Source: a virus
Length of the DNA: 34,084 bases
IMG/VR virus record: IMGVR_UViG_3300043331_002798
Coordinates: 1 to 34,084 of that record
Reading direction: 5' to 3' (one strand)
The position numbers were made by a program, and so were the translations under genes. The notes beneath the pieces were generated by a model, which saw nothing but the letters and a program-made list of their open reading frames with translations, was not told the origin of the DNA and did no database searches. Positions 6,985 through 14,803 of this stretch are shown here, in pieces (positions within the stretch are counted from its first letter, which is position 1; every line of letters begins with the position of its first letter).

Positions 6985-7688
6985 GCACCGACATCATCCA
7001 AGCCAGGCGCGAAAGCGCGATCGAGCGAGAGCGCAAGGAGAGGGCCCGCGAGGAGGCGACGAAGAAGGCCCGTAAGCTGAAGCGGGTAGAGCAGGAGATC
7101 GTCCGCACCATCGGCGCAACGCGCGAATTCTGGCGCAGGGTTCAGCCCACACCCATCGGTCTCCCAACCCCAGAGCGCGCTCGGAAGGCGACCGCACTAG
7201 GCCAGGATGTCATCGACGGGCGCATGGTGCGCCGCGTTCGCACGAACGTCGACCTGATGCAGGAGCACGGGCACCTTCCACGCTACCTGCGTGCTGCAAT
7301 AGATCGGTTCGCGCAGGCCCTCGCCGTGTCGATGAATGTAGCTATCGCCGAGGGCCAAGGGTCCACGGCTCGATTGATTAGCGGGGTCTATGACGGCATG
7401 CCGCCCGACCCCAACTACGGGCCGAAGGACCTGCCGTCGCATGTGCTCTACGCCCAATACCTGTGGCGCACCATCGAGGCCCAGATGCCTGAGGAGATGA
7501 TGCAGGCGCTGGAGCAGGTCCTGAACGAGGAGCTCGGCCTATCCACGGGGCGGCCTTTGAGCCTGTCCAGGTTCGGCAACATGCACGGTTGGGCGCAAGA
7601 GCAGCAGGCACGCGCGGCGGGTCAGATGATGATCTTTTGCGCCGCCGCAGTGCTCCACCACCACATCAAAAAGGCCGAAATATCGTGA
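6981..7688 (+). CDS. Unknown protein at the end of the early operon (possible late regulator)
   Basis: This 235-residue protein starts at the ATG at 6981 in a four-base ATGA overlap; a GTG 30 bases upstream is less likely. Residues 5-45 form a very basic, probably coiled helix (ERERKERAREEATKKARKLK). Residues 70-150 and 160-230 are helical, with RMVRRVRTNVDLM and YAQYLWRTIEAQMPEEMMQ. No family is recognised. It is the last early gene and is followed by a control region and terminator, the place held by antiterminator Q in lambdoid phages. That position and its basic N-terminus are the only hints of a late-regulator role. Confidence 0.7.
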   Translation: MSTDIIQARRESAIERERKERAREEATKKARKLKRVEQEIVRTIGATREFWRRVQPTPIGLPTPERARKATALGQDVIDGRMVRRVRTNVDLMQEHGHLPRYLRAAIDRFAQALAVSMNVAIAEGQGSTARLISGVYDGMPPDPNYGPKDLPSHVLYAQYLWRTIEAQMPEEMMQALEQVLNEELGLSTGRPLSLSRFGNMHGWAQEQQARAAGQMMIFCAAAVLHHHIKKAEIS

Positions 7689-7992
7689 ATGTACGCGTTT
7701 TGGTGTGCACGCGAAACGCACGCCATGCAAAGAAATGCCGATGGATAGCGGGTTTCTTGCATTATTCAGGGTGCGACATCTGACCGCTTTGTATACGGAA
7801 AGCGGCTAAAGTACATTCTTTCGTGTAGGGTTCGAGTTGTGTCCAGAAGCCGCCTCCGGGCGGCTTTTTTGTTGCCTGCAGTCCAGGAACCTCCGGAAAA
7901 GCGTAGCAATGCCGCGAAACCTCGATGGTGACCAAAGAGGCGGATCACGCTCGTCTGCTCTGGATGTTGAACCAACGATGACGCAACGATGA
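7689..7992. promoter_or_regulatory. 304-base late control region with inverted and direct repeats
   Basis: No gene is convincing here; the longest frame is a 32-codon GTG frame from 7685. Three ordered elements are visible: an inverted repeat at 7695-7719 (arms GCGTTT and AAACGC, GTGCAC near its centre), a second at 7784-7805 (arms CCGCTTT and AAAGCGG around GTATACGG), and a strong terminator at 7847-7870. A 9-base direct repeat CAACGATGA at 7973-7981 and 7984-7992 abuts the next ATG. No clean -35/-10 pair was found. The arrangement suggests a regulated late promoter followed by a terminator. Confidence 0.5.
7847..7870 (+). terminator. Intrinsic terminator after the early operon
   Basis: The stem has 8-base arms AAGCCGCC (7847-7854) and GGCGGCTT (7859-7866), loop TCCG, and a run of six T bases at 7865-7870. 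This is a textbook intrinsic terminator on the plus strand. It lies 159 bases after the last early gene and 122 bases before the first small membrane-protein gene. Confidence 0.9.
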
Positions 7993-8265
7993 ATGCTCAC
8001 CCGCGACCCAGCCACTTTGCAAGATCTGCTGGCCATGGCTACCAGCATCCTGCGCATACAGCTGGAGGTCGATCGCCTGAAGGCGGAGGTCGCGGAAATG
8101 CGCGCCACCAAGCCGGCCAAGACCATGACCGACCGGCTGACGGTGGTGGTGGAACTGGCGAAGCTTATTGGTCAGTTCCTGAATACCCCCGTTGGGGCGA
8201 CGATCATGGGCTTCGTCATCGCCGCAGCCGGAGTCGTCGTGAGATGGCTGCGGGGCGGTGGTTGA
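7993..8265 (+). CDS. Small membrane protein, holin/XhlA-like
   Basis: This 90-residue protein has a heptad-like helix at residues 8-40 (ILRIQLEVDRLKAEVAEMRA), an amphipathic stretch at 44-62, and one membrane segment at about 65-86 (TIMGFVIAAAGVVVRWL) ending in RGGG. A coiled coil followed by a C-terminal membrane segment is the shape of XhlA-type holin-associated proteins. It heads a cluster of three small genes after the late control region. The endolysin and spanins are 24 kb away, so a lysis role is uncertain; a membrane role in virion entry or exclusion is possible. Confidence 0.65.
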   Translation: MLTRDPATLQDLLAMATSILRIQLEVDRLKAEVAEMRATKPAKTMTDRLTVVVELAKLIGQFLNTPVGATIMGFVIAAAGVVVRWLRGGG

Positions 8266-8336
8266 TGCGCTGGAGCAAAACCCACTGGCCGATCATGGCC
8301 GGCATCGTCGTCGCCGTCTTCGTGAACGCGATCTGA
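8265..8336 (+). CDS. 23-residue membrane peptide
   Basis: The ATG at 8265 shares one base with the previous stop (TGATG), so translation would be coupled. The peptide is MRWSKTHW, then a membrane segment of about 15 residues (PIMAGIVVAVFVNAI), then stop. A basic N-terminus with a hydrophobic tail is typical of tiny phage membrane peptides. The ribosome site is weak. The AAAGGAG site of the next gene begins at its stop codon. It is too short for homology to be informative; support comes from coupling and composition. Confidence 0.5.
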   Translation: MRWSKTHWPIMAGIVVAVFVNAI

Positions 8337-8347
8337 AAGGAGCACAC

Positions 8348-8515
8348 ATGTCCAACGATCCCAAGCACGACAGCGCCAACAGCAGCACGCAGAAGAGCGT
8401 GCCGCCCAAGGGTAGCCCCGGCAAGCCGTATCAGTGCGGCAGCAACGTCCATCGCGGCGGCGGCCCGAAGCCCTCCAAGCCCGTGCCGCTGGCCGAGAAG
8501 GACGGCACGCGCTGA
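8348..8515 (+). CDS. 55-residue hydrophilic protein
   Basis: The ATG at 8348 follows a strong AAAGGAG site. The protein is rich in lysine, serine, proline and glycine (KSVPPKGSPGKPYQCGSN), with one cysteine and no hydrophobic core, so it is probably disordered. No family is recognised. It is third in the small-gene cluster and faces the opposite-strand gene 8586-8888. Confidence 0.6.
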   Translation: MSNDPKHDSANSSTQKSVPPKGSPGKPYQCGSNVHRGGGPKPSKPVPLAEKDGTR

Positions 8516-8547
8516 TGACGCGCCTATCCGTCTCGGAGCTGGAAACA

Positions 8548-8564
8548 GTCCGCGAAGCGCGGAC
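8548..8564. terminator. Hairpin between convergent genes
   Basis: Arms GTCCGCG (8548-8554) and CGCGGAC (8558-8564) are exact complements around AAG. The hairpin lies in the 70-base gap between the 55-residue gene and the leftward gene 8586-8888. There is no T-run on either side, so termination would be weak. Confidence 0.4.
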
Positions 8565-8585
8565 AGAAGAAGGGGCTTGATCTGG

Positions 8586-8888
8586 CTATGGTGCCTGTCG
8601 ATTGGCTATCGACCTCAATGCGCCTGCCGCTATCTCTTCGACATCGGCTAGAATCCGATCTACTTCACCTTGAAGCTCGGCCGCGACGTGGTCTGAGAGC
8701 GCTGGGCTTAAGCCTGAAAATGTCTGCTGCTCAAGTTGGTGGCGCGCTGCTTCGCGCATTTTGCGGGCGCCTACTAGAACAAGGTCGGGGCCGACGCCAG
8801 CTGCTATTGCTACCTTGGCGACTTGGGCCAGGACGTACTCAAGGGCGGCCAAGCGCACCTCAAGATTGACCACTTGTTCGTTGGCCAT
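8586..8888 (-). CDS. Leftward helical protein of unknown function
   Basis: This 100-residue protein is on the minus strand. The inner ATG at 8888 is chosen because GGAGAAG lies about ten bases upstream; an in-frame ATG 33 bases further out lacks such a site. Residues 5-30 are a regular helix (VVNLEVRLAALEYVLAQVAK), residues 40-55 another, and residues 65-95 an acidic helix (DHVAAELQGEVDRILADVEE), suggesting a helical bundle or coiled coil. No family is recognised. A leftward gene between rightward modules suggests a separately expressed accessory gene. Confidence 0.65.
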   Translation of the reverse strand: MANEQVVNLEVRLAALEYVLAQVAKVAIAAGVGPDLVLVGARKMREAARHQLEQQTFSGLSPALSDHVAAELQGEVDRILADVEEIAAGALRSIANRQAP

Positions 8889-8940
8889 AACGTCTTCTCC
8901 GTGTTGGTTTCGATTCGACACCGCAACCTTACACGGGATG

Positions 8941-8969
8941 GGGCCGCCAGGAGACTGGCGGCCCTTTTT
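8941..8969 (+). terminator. Intrinsic terminator before the packaging genes
   Basis: The stem has 9-base arms GGGCCGCCA (8941-8949) and TGGCGGCCC (8956-8964), loop GGAGAC, then five T bases at 8965-8969. It points rightward, so it ends any transcript entering from 7993-8515 and insulates the terminase genes, or is a second antitermination target. The rest of 8889-9065 holds no gene; an eight-A run lies at about 9045-9052. Confidence 0.85.
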
Positions 8970-9065
8970 CTTGGGTTTGCCAGAGGACCGTCGAGCTGGA
9001 GGAGGCGGGAAGTCGTCAGAGTTCCCAAGCCTATTGAAGGCTGAAAAAAAATAACGTGAGATCTC

Positions 9066-9440
9066 ATGCCATTTCAGAAGGGGCAGCCGCGGCCCTCAAA
9101 GGCTGGCCGAAAGAAGGGCGTGCCCAACAAAGCGACCGCCGACATAAAGGCGCTCGCTGTGAAGCATGCGCCGGCTGCGATCAAGGAACTGGTGCGGCTG
9201 ATGACGAAAGCCGAGTCCGAGGCAACGCGCGTCGCGGCAGCGAAAGAGCTGCTCGACCGCGGCCTCGGCAAGGCGGCGCAGCCGATCGAAGGCGACCTGA
9301 CGGTCAACGTCGTCAGTAAGCAGCTCGCCGAGGTCTTCAGCAGAACAGACGGGAAGCGTCTTGGACAAGCTGTCCGCAGCACAAATGGAGTCGCTCGCGA
9401 ACCGGGAGTGGCGACTCGACCACTTGTACAAGGTCATTGA
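9066..9440 (+). CDS. terS: Small terminase subunit candidate (DUF5681-like)
   Basis: This 124-residue protein would bind the packaging site and deliver DNA to the large terminase. The start has the basic KAGRKKGVPNKATADIKAL pattern and residues 35-75 the KELVRLMTKAESEATRVAAA-KELLDRGLGKA pattern of small phage proteins commonly found just before large terminase genes. The C-terminal 45 residues look less ordered and overlap the terminase gene by up to 80 bases, an unusually long overlap, so the end may have changed by a frameshift. The role is inferred mostly from position and the family pattern. Confidence 0.7.
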   Translation: MPFQKGQPRPSKAGRKKGVPNKATADIKALAVKHAPAAIKELVRLMTKAESEATRVAAAKELLDRGLGKAAQPIEGDLTVNVVSKQLAEVFSRTDGKRLGQAVRSTNGVAREPGVATRPLVQGH

Positions 9441-10890
9441 TGAGCACGGCGAGGCCGTCCCGTTCCGCCGCAACGAGGCGCAGCGTCAGCTCTGGGATAA
9501 CCTCTGGAACTGGAACATCGTCCTGAAGGCTCGCCAGCGTGGGATCTCGACCTTCGTCGCGATCCTAATGCTGGATGAGTGTCTTTGGTGCTCCAACACC
9601 CATTGCGGCATTGTTGATGCCTCTCTGGCGGACGGAACCCGGAAGCTCGACAAGATCCGCTTCGCCTATCAGCAGCTGCCGCAGGAGATCAAGGCGCACC
9701 AGCCGCTGAAGTCCGACAATGCCACCAGCCTGGAGTGGGTGAACGGCTCGTCCATCAGCGTCGGCACCTCGCACCGTGGCGGCACACTGCAGATCCTGCA
9801 CGTGAGCGAGTTGGGAAAGATCGCCGCGGAGAGTCCCAAGCGTGCAAGGGAGATCAGGACGGGCGCATTCGGCGCGGTCCACGCGGGAAGCATGGTGTTC
9901 GTCGAGAGCACCGCCCGGGGCGCTGCCGGCGACTTCTTCGACTTGGTGACAAAGGCCAAGGCAGCCCAGGACCAGGGCCGTGAGCTCACTCCGAAGGAGT
10001 TCAGGCTAACGTTCCTGCCGTGGTGGTCGCATGAGACCTACCGCACGGATCCAACCAACGTCGTCATCCCAAAGGAGTTGGGTGACTACTTCGACGACCT
10101 GGAGCATCGGCACGGCATCATCCTCGATGCTGCGCAAAAGGCTTGGTACGCCGTGGAGCGCTCCAACCTGAGCAGCGACCCGGCCGATATGTGGGCGGAG
10201 CATCCAAGCTATGCGGACGAGGCTTTCAAGGTCTCGCTGGAGGGGGCTTACTTCCGCACGCAAATGACGAAGATGCGCCAGCAGGGCCGCATCGGGCGCG
10301 TTCCCTTCGATCCGTCACGGCCGGTGCACAGTTGCTGGGATGTTGGCAAGAACGACTCCACAGCGATTTGGCTGTTCCAAGAGTTCGGCAACCAGGTGCA
10401 CCTGATCGACTACTACGAGAACGCCAACGAGGGCACCACACACTACGTCAACTGGCTGCGGCGCGTGGCCGACGAAAAGGGCTACACCTACGGCACGCAC
10501 TACGGCCCGCACGATCTCGATCACACGCACTGGGTCCTTCCGGGGCGTGAAAAGATCAAGGACGTGGCGGCCACGCTGGGGATTCACTTCACCGTCGTCC
10601 CGCGCATTCCCAACAAGATGGACGCGATCGAGGCGGGTCGGAACTGGCTGTCGATGTGCTGGATCGACGAAGAGAATTGCGCCCGGGGGATCGCCTGCCT
10701 CGATGCGTACCGCAAACTCTGGAATGAGAAGCTCGGCACCTGGCACGACGAGCCCCACCACAACTGGGCCTCGCACGGCGCCGACGCAATGATGACGGGC
10801 GCCTGCGGGCATACGCCCCAGTACGTCCCGCCACCAACGGACAAGTATGCGCGCGGGCGGCAGGTGAGGAGATCAGCATGGGCAGCGTGA
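9361..10890 (+). CDS. terL: Terminase large subunit
   Basis: This 509-residue motor would pump DNA into the prohead and cut it. The ATPase part shows a deviant Walker A LKARQRGIST (about 55-64) and a Walker B-like ILHVSE (about 145-150) whose final E is the likely catalytic residue. The nuclease part shows CWDVGKNDSTAIW (D327), the YGPHDLDH region and a final HGADAM acidic site, the expected RNase H-like metal residues. The TTG at 9361 gives the normal N-terminal length and has GGGAAG only four bases upstream; the ATG at 9385 is the alternative. The stop is followed by a 255-base gap. Confidence 0.93.
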   Translation: MDKLSAAQMESLANREWRLDHLYKVIDEHGEAVPFRRNEAQRQLWDNLWNWNIVLKARQRGISTFVAILMLDECLWCSNTHCGIVDASLADGTRKLDKIRFAYQQLPQEIKAHQPLKSDNATSLEWVNGSSISVGTSHRGGTLQILHVSELGKIAAESPKRAREIRTGAFGAVHAGSMVFVESTARGAAGDFFDLVTKAKAAQDQGRELTPKEFRLTFLPWWSHETYRTDPTNVVIPKELGDYFDDLEHRHGIILDAAQKAWYAVERSNLSSDPADMWAEHPSYADEAFKVSLEGAYFRTQMTKMRQQGRIGRVPFDPSRPVHSCWDVGKNDSTAIWLFQEFGNQVHLIDYYENANEGTTHYVNWLRRVADEKGYTYGTHYGPHDLDHTHWVLPGREKIKDVAATLGIHFTVVPRIPNKMDAIEAGRNWLSMCWIDEENCARGIACLDAYRKLWNEKLGTWHDEPHHNWASHGADAMMTGACGHTPQYVPPPTDKYARGRQVRRSAWAA

Positions 10891-11145
10891 GTGTTCCCAT
10901 CATGAGACCGCGGCCTGAAGCGCTTAGCGGTCCTTCGTGGCGGATGGTGGCGCCAGGCGGCGTGCTTGACACGGACTTCCTGCGCACGCGCGTTGTCGAG
11001 CTATTTCGACCAGGAGGCGGCGGGAGGACGAGCCCGCCCAGAAGGGAACAATGCGGCTGGTCGAGCAGCTTCCGTAAATTTACGGAAACAGGAAACCGCC
11101 GCGTCCGGCACCTAAGCCGACCGGCTACTAAGAAGGGAAACACAA
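10891..11145. other. 255-base gap with palindrome and a fragment matching the portal gene
   Basis: No gene is accepted here. A frame opened by the ATG at 10878 is open through the gap but continues out of frame across the next gene. Its first 45 codons look protein-like (VLDTDFLRTRVVELFRPG). Bases 11020-11045 are identical to 12317-12342 in the portal gene. In a shifted frame this piece reads EDEPAQKGTMRLVEQLP and stops inside a perfect 18-base palindrome at 11070-11087 (half-site TTCCGTAAA). The stretch may be a decayed small gene or a recombination scar. Confidence 0.45.
11070..11087. repeat. Perfect 18-base palindrome
   Basis: TTCCGTAAA is followed directly by its reverse complement TTTACGGAA. 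The palindrome is AT-rich at its centre in an otherwise GC-rich region and lies about 60 bases before the gene at 11146. It may be a protein-binding site; there is no T-run for termination. Confidence 0.7.
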
Positions 11146-11451
11146 ATGAGCTACACGTTTGGCAATCCGCCGCAGGGCAAGGTTCTGACGCGGATGCGCG
11201 AAAAGCTGGTCGAGTTCGGGGTCTCGCATCCCGGCATCTCGATCGTCGGCAACGGCGTAGGCCTGCGCATCTCGACGAGTCCGTCCGAGAGGGAGCGCCG
11301 CAGCGGCCGGGTCGAGATCAGCCTGGCGAAGGGTGGCATCGTGACCGTCGCTGAGCTGGAGGCGGCAGCGCAGAAGCTTGCCCCTAAGCCGGAGCCGAAA
11401 GCGGCAACCCGGTCCAAGTCAGCCGAGGCAAAGGCCGAGGTCAAGGGCTGA
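11146..11451 (+). CDS. Hypothetical protein between terminase and portal
   Basis: This 101-residue protein is preceded by AAGGGA. Residues 1-65 are compact (GKVLTRMREKLVEFGVSHPG, then strands around GVGLRIS and GRVEISLAKGGIVTV); residues 66-101 are a lysine/alanine/glutamate tail (KPEPKAATRSKSAEAKAE), probably a charged helix. No family is recognised. Position between terminase and portal suggests a small packaging or head-assembly factor. Confidence 0.65.
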   Translation: MSYTFGNPPQGKVLTRMREKLVEFGVSHPGISIVGNGVGLRISTSPSERERRSGRVEISLAKGGIVTVAELEAAAQKLAPKPEPKAATRSKSAEAKAEVKG

Positions 11452-11455
11452 GCCC

Positions 11456-11635
11456 GTGCTTGACGACATCCGCGGCTATGCCCGCGAGCAACTCGACGTT
11501 CTCGGCAGAACGCGCGCGGAATACATCCGCATCGTGGTGGCCTACGCGCGCGAGAAGCACGGGGACGGCGAGGACGTGAAGCGGAACGCCGAGCGTACAG
11601 CGCGGTACATCTGGGACTCGCGGCCGAATGGCTAG
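11456..11635 (+). CDS. Small helical protein (GTG start) upstream of portal
   Basis: This protein has 59 residues from a GTG at 11456, four bases after the preceding stop, with AAGGGCTGAG upstream. It is almost wholly helical and charged (GYAREQLDVLGRTRAEYIRI, then EDVKRNAERTARYIWDS). The stop falls within the portal start, an eight-base overlap. The frame is open further upstream, but that would overlap the previous gene by more than 70 bases and reads as basic nonsense. Function unknown. Confidence 0.6.
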   Translation: MLDDIRGYAREQLDVLGRTRAEYIRIVVAYAREKHGDGEDVKRNAERTARYIWDSRPNG

Positions 11636-13760
11636 CTACGACAACGACGACGCCGAGACCGGCGAGGCTGGTCCGGGCGAGGACACAGAGTCGCTCCTGC
11701 AGCAGTTGAGAAGGTGGGAGCGCCAGGCGCGCGACCACTGGAGCAGTTGGCGTGAGGAGGCGCGGCTCTGCTACGACTTCGTCGCCGGCCATCAATGGTC
11801 GTCCGACGACAAGGCCGCCTTGCTCGACCAGATGCGCCAGCCGGTGACCTTCAACCGCGTGTCGCCGATGGTTGACGCGGTGACCGGCGCCGAGATCCTG
11901 AACCGCCAGGAGGTCCGGTACATCCCCCGCGAGCAGGGCGATGTGCAGGTGAACGAAATAATCAGCGCTGCCGACGAGTGGGCGCGCGAGCAGGGCGACA
12001 CGGAGGACGAGGAGTCGGACGCGTTCGCTGACGTGGTCACCTGCGGTCTCGGCTGGACCGAGACACTCATGGATTACAGCTCCGACCCGGAAGGCCGCAT
12101 TCTCGACGAGCGCATCGACCCGCTGGAGATGTGGACGACGCCGCCTGGAGCGTTCAAGCGCAACCTGAGCAACGCCCGCTGCATCATCCGCGCGCGATAC
12201 CGCGACCGCGACAGTCTGCCGAAGAAGTGGCGCGACAGGCTGCCTTCGGCAACGGCGGGTGGCGATGTCAATGATGACCCATCCTGGGGCTGGTCCGGTC
12301 CGAAGGACGACTATGAGCGGGAGGACGAGCCCGCCCAGAAGGAGCGCGGCGCCGACAAGCGGCAAGTGTGGATCCGGCATTTCCAGTGGTGGGAGATGGT
12401 GCCGGCTTGGCGGATAGCGGACCCGATCACGGGTCAGGCCGCAACGCTGACGCGCGAGCAGGTGAATCAGGTCAATGCCATGTTCCTCCGGAATGGCATG
12501 AGGCCGCCGGAAGCCGTCAAGATCGACATCAAGAAGTTCTACCAGGCCGTTGTTTGCGGCAGCGTCTTCCTGGAGCCAAAGGAAGAGATCGAGTCTGGCG
12601 CCTTCACGTTCAAGGCGATCACCGGCAAGCGCGACCGCAACGCGAACACCTTCTTCGGCGTGGTCCGCGCGATGATCGATCCCCAGCAGTGGGGAAACAA
12701 GTTCTTCGTGCAGATCATGCACATATTGAACAGCAGCGCCAAGGGCGGGATGCTCTATGAGGAAGGTGCGTTCGTCAACCCGCGTAAGGCGATGGACGAC
12801 TGGTCGAGGCCGGACGCCGCCATCGAGCTGAAGAGGGGGGCACTGTCGGGCGCGGCAAACCCGCCAGTGCAGGAGCGCACGCCGAAGGTTATGCCTGTCG
12901 GCACCGAGCGTATGCTTGAGTTCGTCCACTCGATGCTGCCGCAGACCAGCGGCATCAGCCCGGAGATGCTGGGCCTTGTCGAGCGCGACCAGCCCGGCGT
13001 GCTGGAGATGCAGCGCAAGAAGGCGGGTTACGCCATCCTCGCCGTGTTCTTCGACTCGCTGAGGCGGTACCGCAAGGAGAAGGGCCGCACGCGGCTCTAT
13101 TTCATTCAAAATTATATCAGCGACGGCCGTCTGATCCGCATCAAGGGCAAGGACAGCACGCTGCAGTATGTGCCGCTGGTCAAGGACCCCGGCACCGCCA
13201 CGTACGATGTAATCGTCGACGAAGCCCCGATGTCGCCCAACCAGAAGGAGGCGACATGGTCGATGCTGCAGGCGATGATGCCGCTGCTGGCGAAGCTCAA
13301 TGTGCCGCCGGAGATCTGGTCCATCATCATCGAGTACAGCCCACTACCATCCTCGGTGTCTGGCAAAATCAATCAGGTCATCTCGCAGCAGGCGGAGCAG
13401 CCGCCGCCGCCTGATCCGGAGATGATGAAGATTCAGGCCCAGATCGAGGGCGACAAGGCCAGGCTCGCCGGTGAGCAACAGTCGCGTCAGCTGGAGCTGG
13501 AGTTCAGGCGCGAGGAGCACCAGCTGGAGACCGAGAAGACGGTGCTGGAGCTTCAGGCGCAGCGTGAGAGGAACCGCCTGGAGGTCGAGGCCGCCCTCGC
13601 CAAGATGGCGGCGAACACCCAGGCCTCACGCCAGAAGCTGGCGGTGCAGGCTGTCAGCGATCAACAGAAGCTCGCGACGCAGCGGGCGACGAATGAACAG
13701 GCAGTGGCAGCCGCACGCGCCAAGGCGGCTGCGGCGCCCCGGAAAAAGGTAGCAGCATGA
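11628..13760 (+). CDS. P22-type portal protein
   Basis: This 710-residue protein would form the twelve-fold DNA entry ring of the head. Typical P22-portal features are present: an N-terminal helix with YDFVAGHQW, the RQPVTFNRVSPMVDAVTGAE motif near residue 80, a central LGWTETLMDY segment, PLEMWTTPPGAF, and the QTSGISPEMLGL region in the second half. From about residue 590 onward there is a long glutamine- and charge-rich helical tail (EHQLETEKTVLELQAQRERN), comparable with the helical barrel of the P22 portal. Length is close to that of P22 (725). Its stop overlaps the scaffold-like gene by four bases. Confidence 0.93.
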   Translation: MASYDNDDAETGEAGPGEDTESLLQQLRRWERQARDHWSSWREEARLCYDFVAGHQWSSDDKAALLDQMRQPVTFNRVSPMVDAVTGAEILNRQEVRYIPREQGDVQVNEIISAADEWAREQGDTEDEESDAFADVVTCGLGWTETLMDYSSDPEGRILDERIDPLEMWTTPPGAFKRNLSNARCIIRARYRDRDSLPKKWRDRLPSATAGGDVNDDPSWGWSGPKDDYEREDEPAQKERGADKRQVWIRHFQWWEMVPAWRIADPITGQAATLTREQVNQVNAMFLRNGMRPPEAVKIDIKKFYQAVVCGSVFLEPKEEIESGAFTFKAITGKRDRNANTFFGVVRAMIDPQQWGNKFFVQIMHILNSSAKGGMLYEEGAFVNPRKAMDDWSRPDAAIELKRGALSGAANPPVQERTPKVMPVGTERMLEFVHSMLPQTSGISPEMLGLVERDQPGVLEMQRKKAGYAILAVFFDSLRRYRKEKGRTRLYFIQNYISDGRLIRIKGKDSTLQYVPLVKDPGTATYDVIVDEAPMSPNQKEATWSMLQAMMPLLAKLNVPPEIWSIIIEYSPLPSSVSGKINQVISQQAEQPPPPDPEMMKIQAQIEGDKARLAGEQQSRQLELEFRREEHQLETEKTVLELQAQRERNRLEVEAALAKMAANTQASRQKLAVQAVSDQQKLATQRATNEQAVAAARAKAAAAPRKKVAA

Positions 13761-14803
13761 CGACTGCGACGCAGACCCCAGCAGCAGCAACGCCCAGCGC
13801 ACCGCCGGCAGACCCCGATGCGGCTCGTTACGACGAGCTGCGCAAGGAGCTCGGCATCCAGGAGGAGGCGGCCCCGGAGCCGTCAGAGCCTACAGCCGAG
13901 GCGGCGCCAGAGCCAGGGGCGGAGCCGACAGAGCCGGCCGGCAAGGCCAAGCCGGAGCATGTGCCGTACGCCGATTACGAGAACCTGCAACGGGCGCTGA
14001 AAGAGTCGCGCGACGCGGCGAAGCATGAGGGCGCGCGCACCGATGCCATTATCGCGGCCTTGCGCGAGGCTCAGTCCCGGCGCGGCCAAGAGGCGGCACC
14101 CGAGAAGCAGTCCGCGGCACCGAAGATGCCGGACCTGCGTGAGGATCCGCTCGGCCACGTCGAGGCTCGTTTCGCCCAGATCGAGGAGGCGATGCGGCAG
14201 GGCCACTTAGGCGGCCAGCAGCAGACCCAGCAGATTCAGGCTCACCTGCAGGAGCAGGCGCTGTGGCACACCGTGAGCCAGAGCGAGGCTGCCATCCGTG
14301 ATCCCAGGAGCGGCGAGGCCCACAAGGCCGATTATGATGACGCCTGCACGTTCCTGGAGAGCTCGCGCGTTCGCCAGCTCGACAGGATGTACCCGAGCAG
14401 CTCGCCGCAGCTACAGACATGGTGCCGGCAGCAGGGCTACAAGGACGCGAACGAGTACAAGCTCTCCCTCCTGAACCAGGACCGGCGCAACGTGGCCATG
14501 CATGCCCTACAGGCCGGCATGTCGCCCGCGCAGCTCTACTACGACCTGGCGCTCGACAGCGGCTACCAGCCCAAGGCCAACGGCAAGGCGCCTGCGCCGG
14601 CCCCACTGGCCGAGCGAGCTCAGCAGCAGATCGACGCCGCCAAGAAGGGGGCCAAGGCCTCCGTGACACTGTCGGGCGGCGGCAGCAGCCGCAAGGCGTC
14701 CGACGAGATGTCAATCGACGACCTCGCCAGGCTCTACACCGAGAACCCTGACGAGGCCGATCGCGTGTGGGAGATCATGCGCAAAGCCGGCAAGCTCGGC
14801 TAA
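13757..14803 (+). CDS. Scaffold-like head assembly protein
   Basis: This 348-residue protein starts in an ATGA overlap with the portal. It is acidic and proline/alanine-rich at the start (residues 1-65), helical and charged in the middle (YENLQRALKESRDAAKHEGA, then VEARFAQIEEAMRQ), glutamine-rich around residue 160, and ends in a short basic helix (DRVWEIMRKAGKLG). Position between portal and capsid, lack of a globular signature and a basic C-terminal helix are the marks of phage scaffolding proteins. The call rests on position and composition more than on motifs. Confidence 0.75.
   Translation: MTTATQTPAAATPSAPPADPDAARYDELRKELGIQEEAAPEPSEPTAEAAPEPGAEPTEPAGKAKPEHVPYADYENLQRALKESRDAAKHEGARTDAIIAALREAQSRRGQEAAPEKQSAAPKMPDLREDPLGHVEARFAQIEEAMRQGHLGGQQQTQQIQAHLQEQALWHTVSQSEAAIRDPRSGEAHKADYDDACTFLESSRVRQLDRMYPSSSPQLQTWCRQQGYKDANEYKLSLLNQDRRNVAMHALQAGMSPAQLYYDLALDSGYQPKANGKAPAPAPLAERAQQQIDAAKKGAKASVTLSGGGSSRKASDEMSIDDLARLYTENPDEADRVWEIMRKAGKLG

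Noticed and set aside
7826-7845. tRNA-like GGGTTCGAGTT segment before the terminator
   Set aside because: The flanking bases do not pair into a T stem, and no acceptor or anticodon arm is found.
8588-8869. 93-codon plus-strand frame opposite 8586-8888
   Set aside because: The minus-strand frame has a good ribosome site and a regular helix pattern; the plus-strand one has neither.
10878-11354. 158-codon frame starting in the terminase end
   Set aside because: Its second half runs out of frame through the better supported gene at 11146 and is arginine-rich nonsense. A short real gene in its first part remains possible and is mentioned in the gap entry.
11151-13109. 652-codon open frame on the minus strand opposite the portal gene
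   Set aside because: Shadow of a clear portal gene; no ribosome site or recognisable domain.
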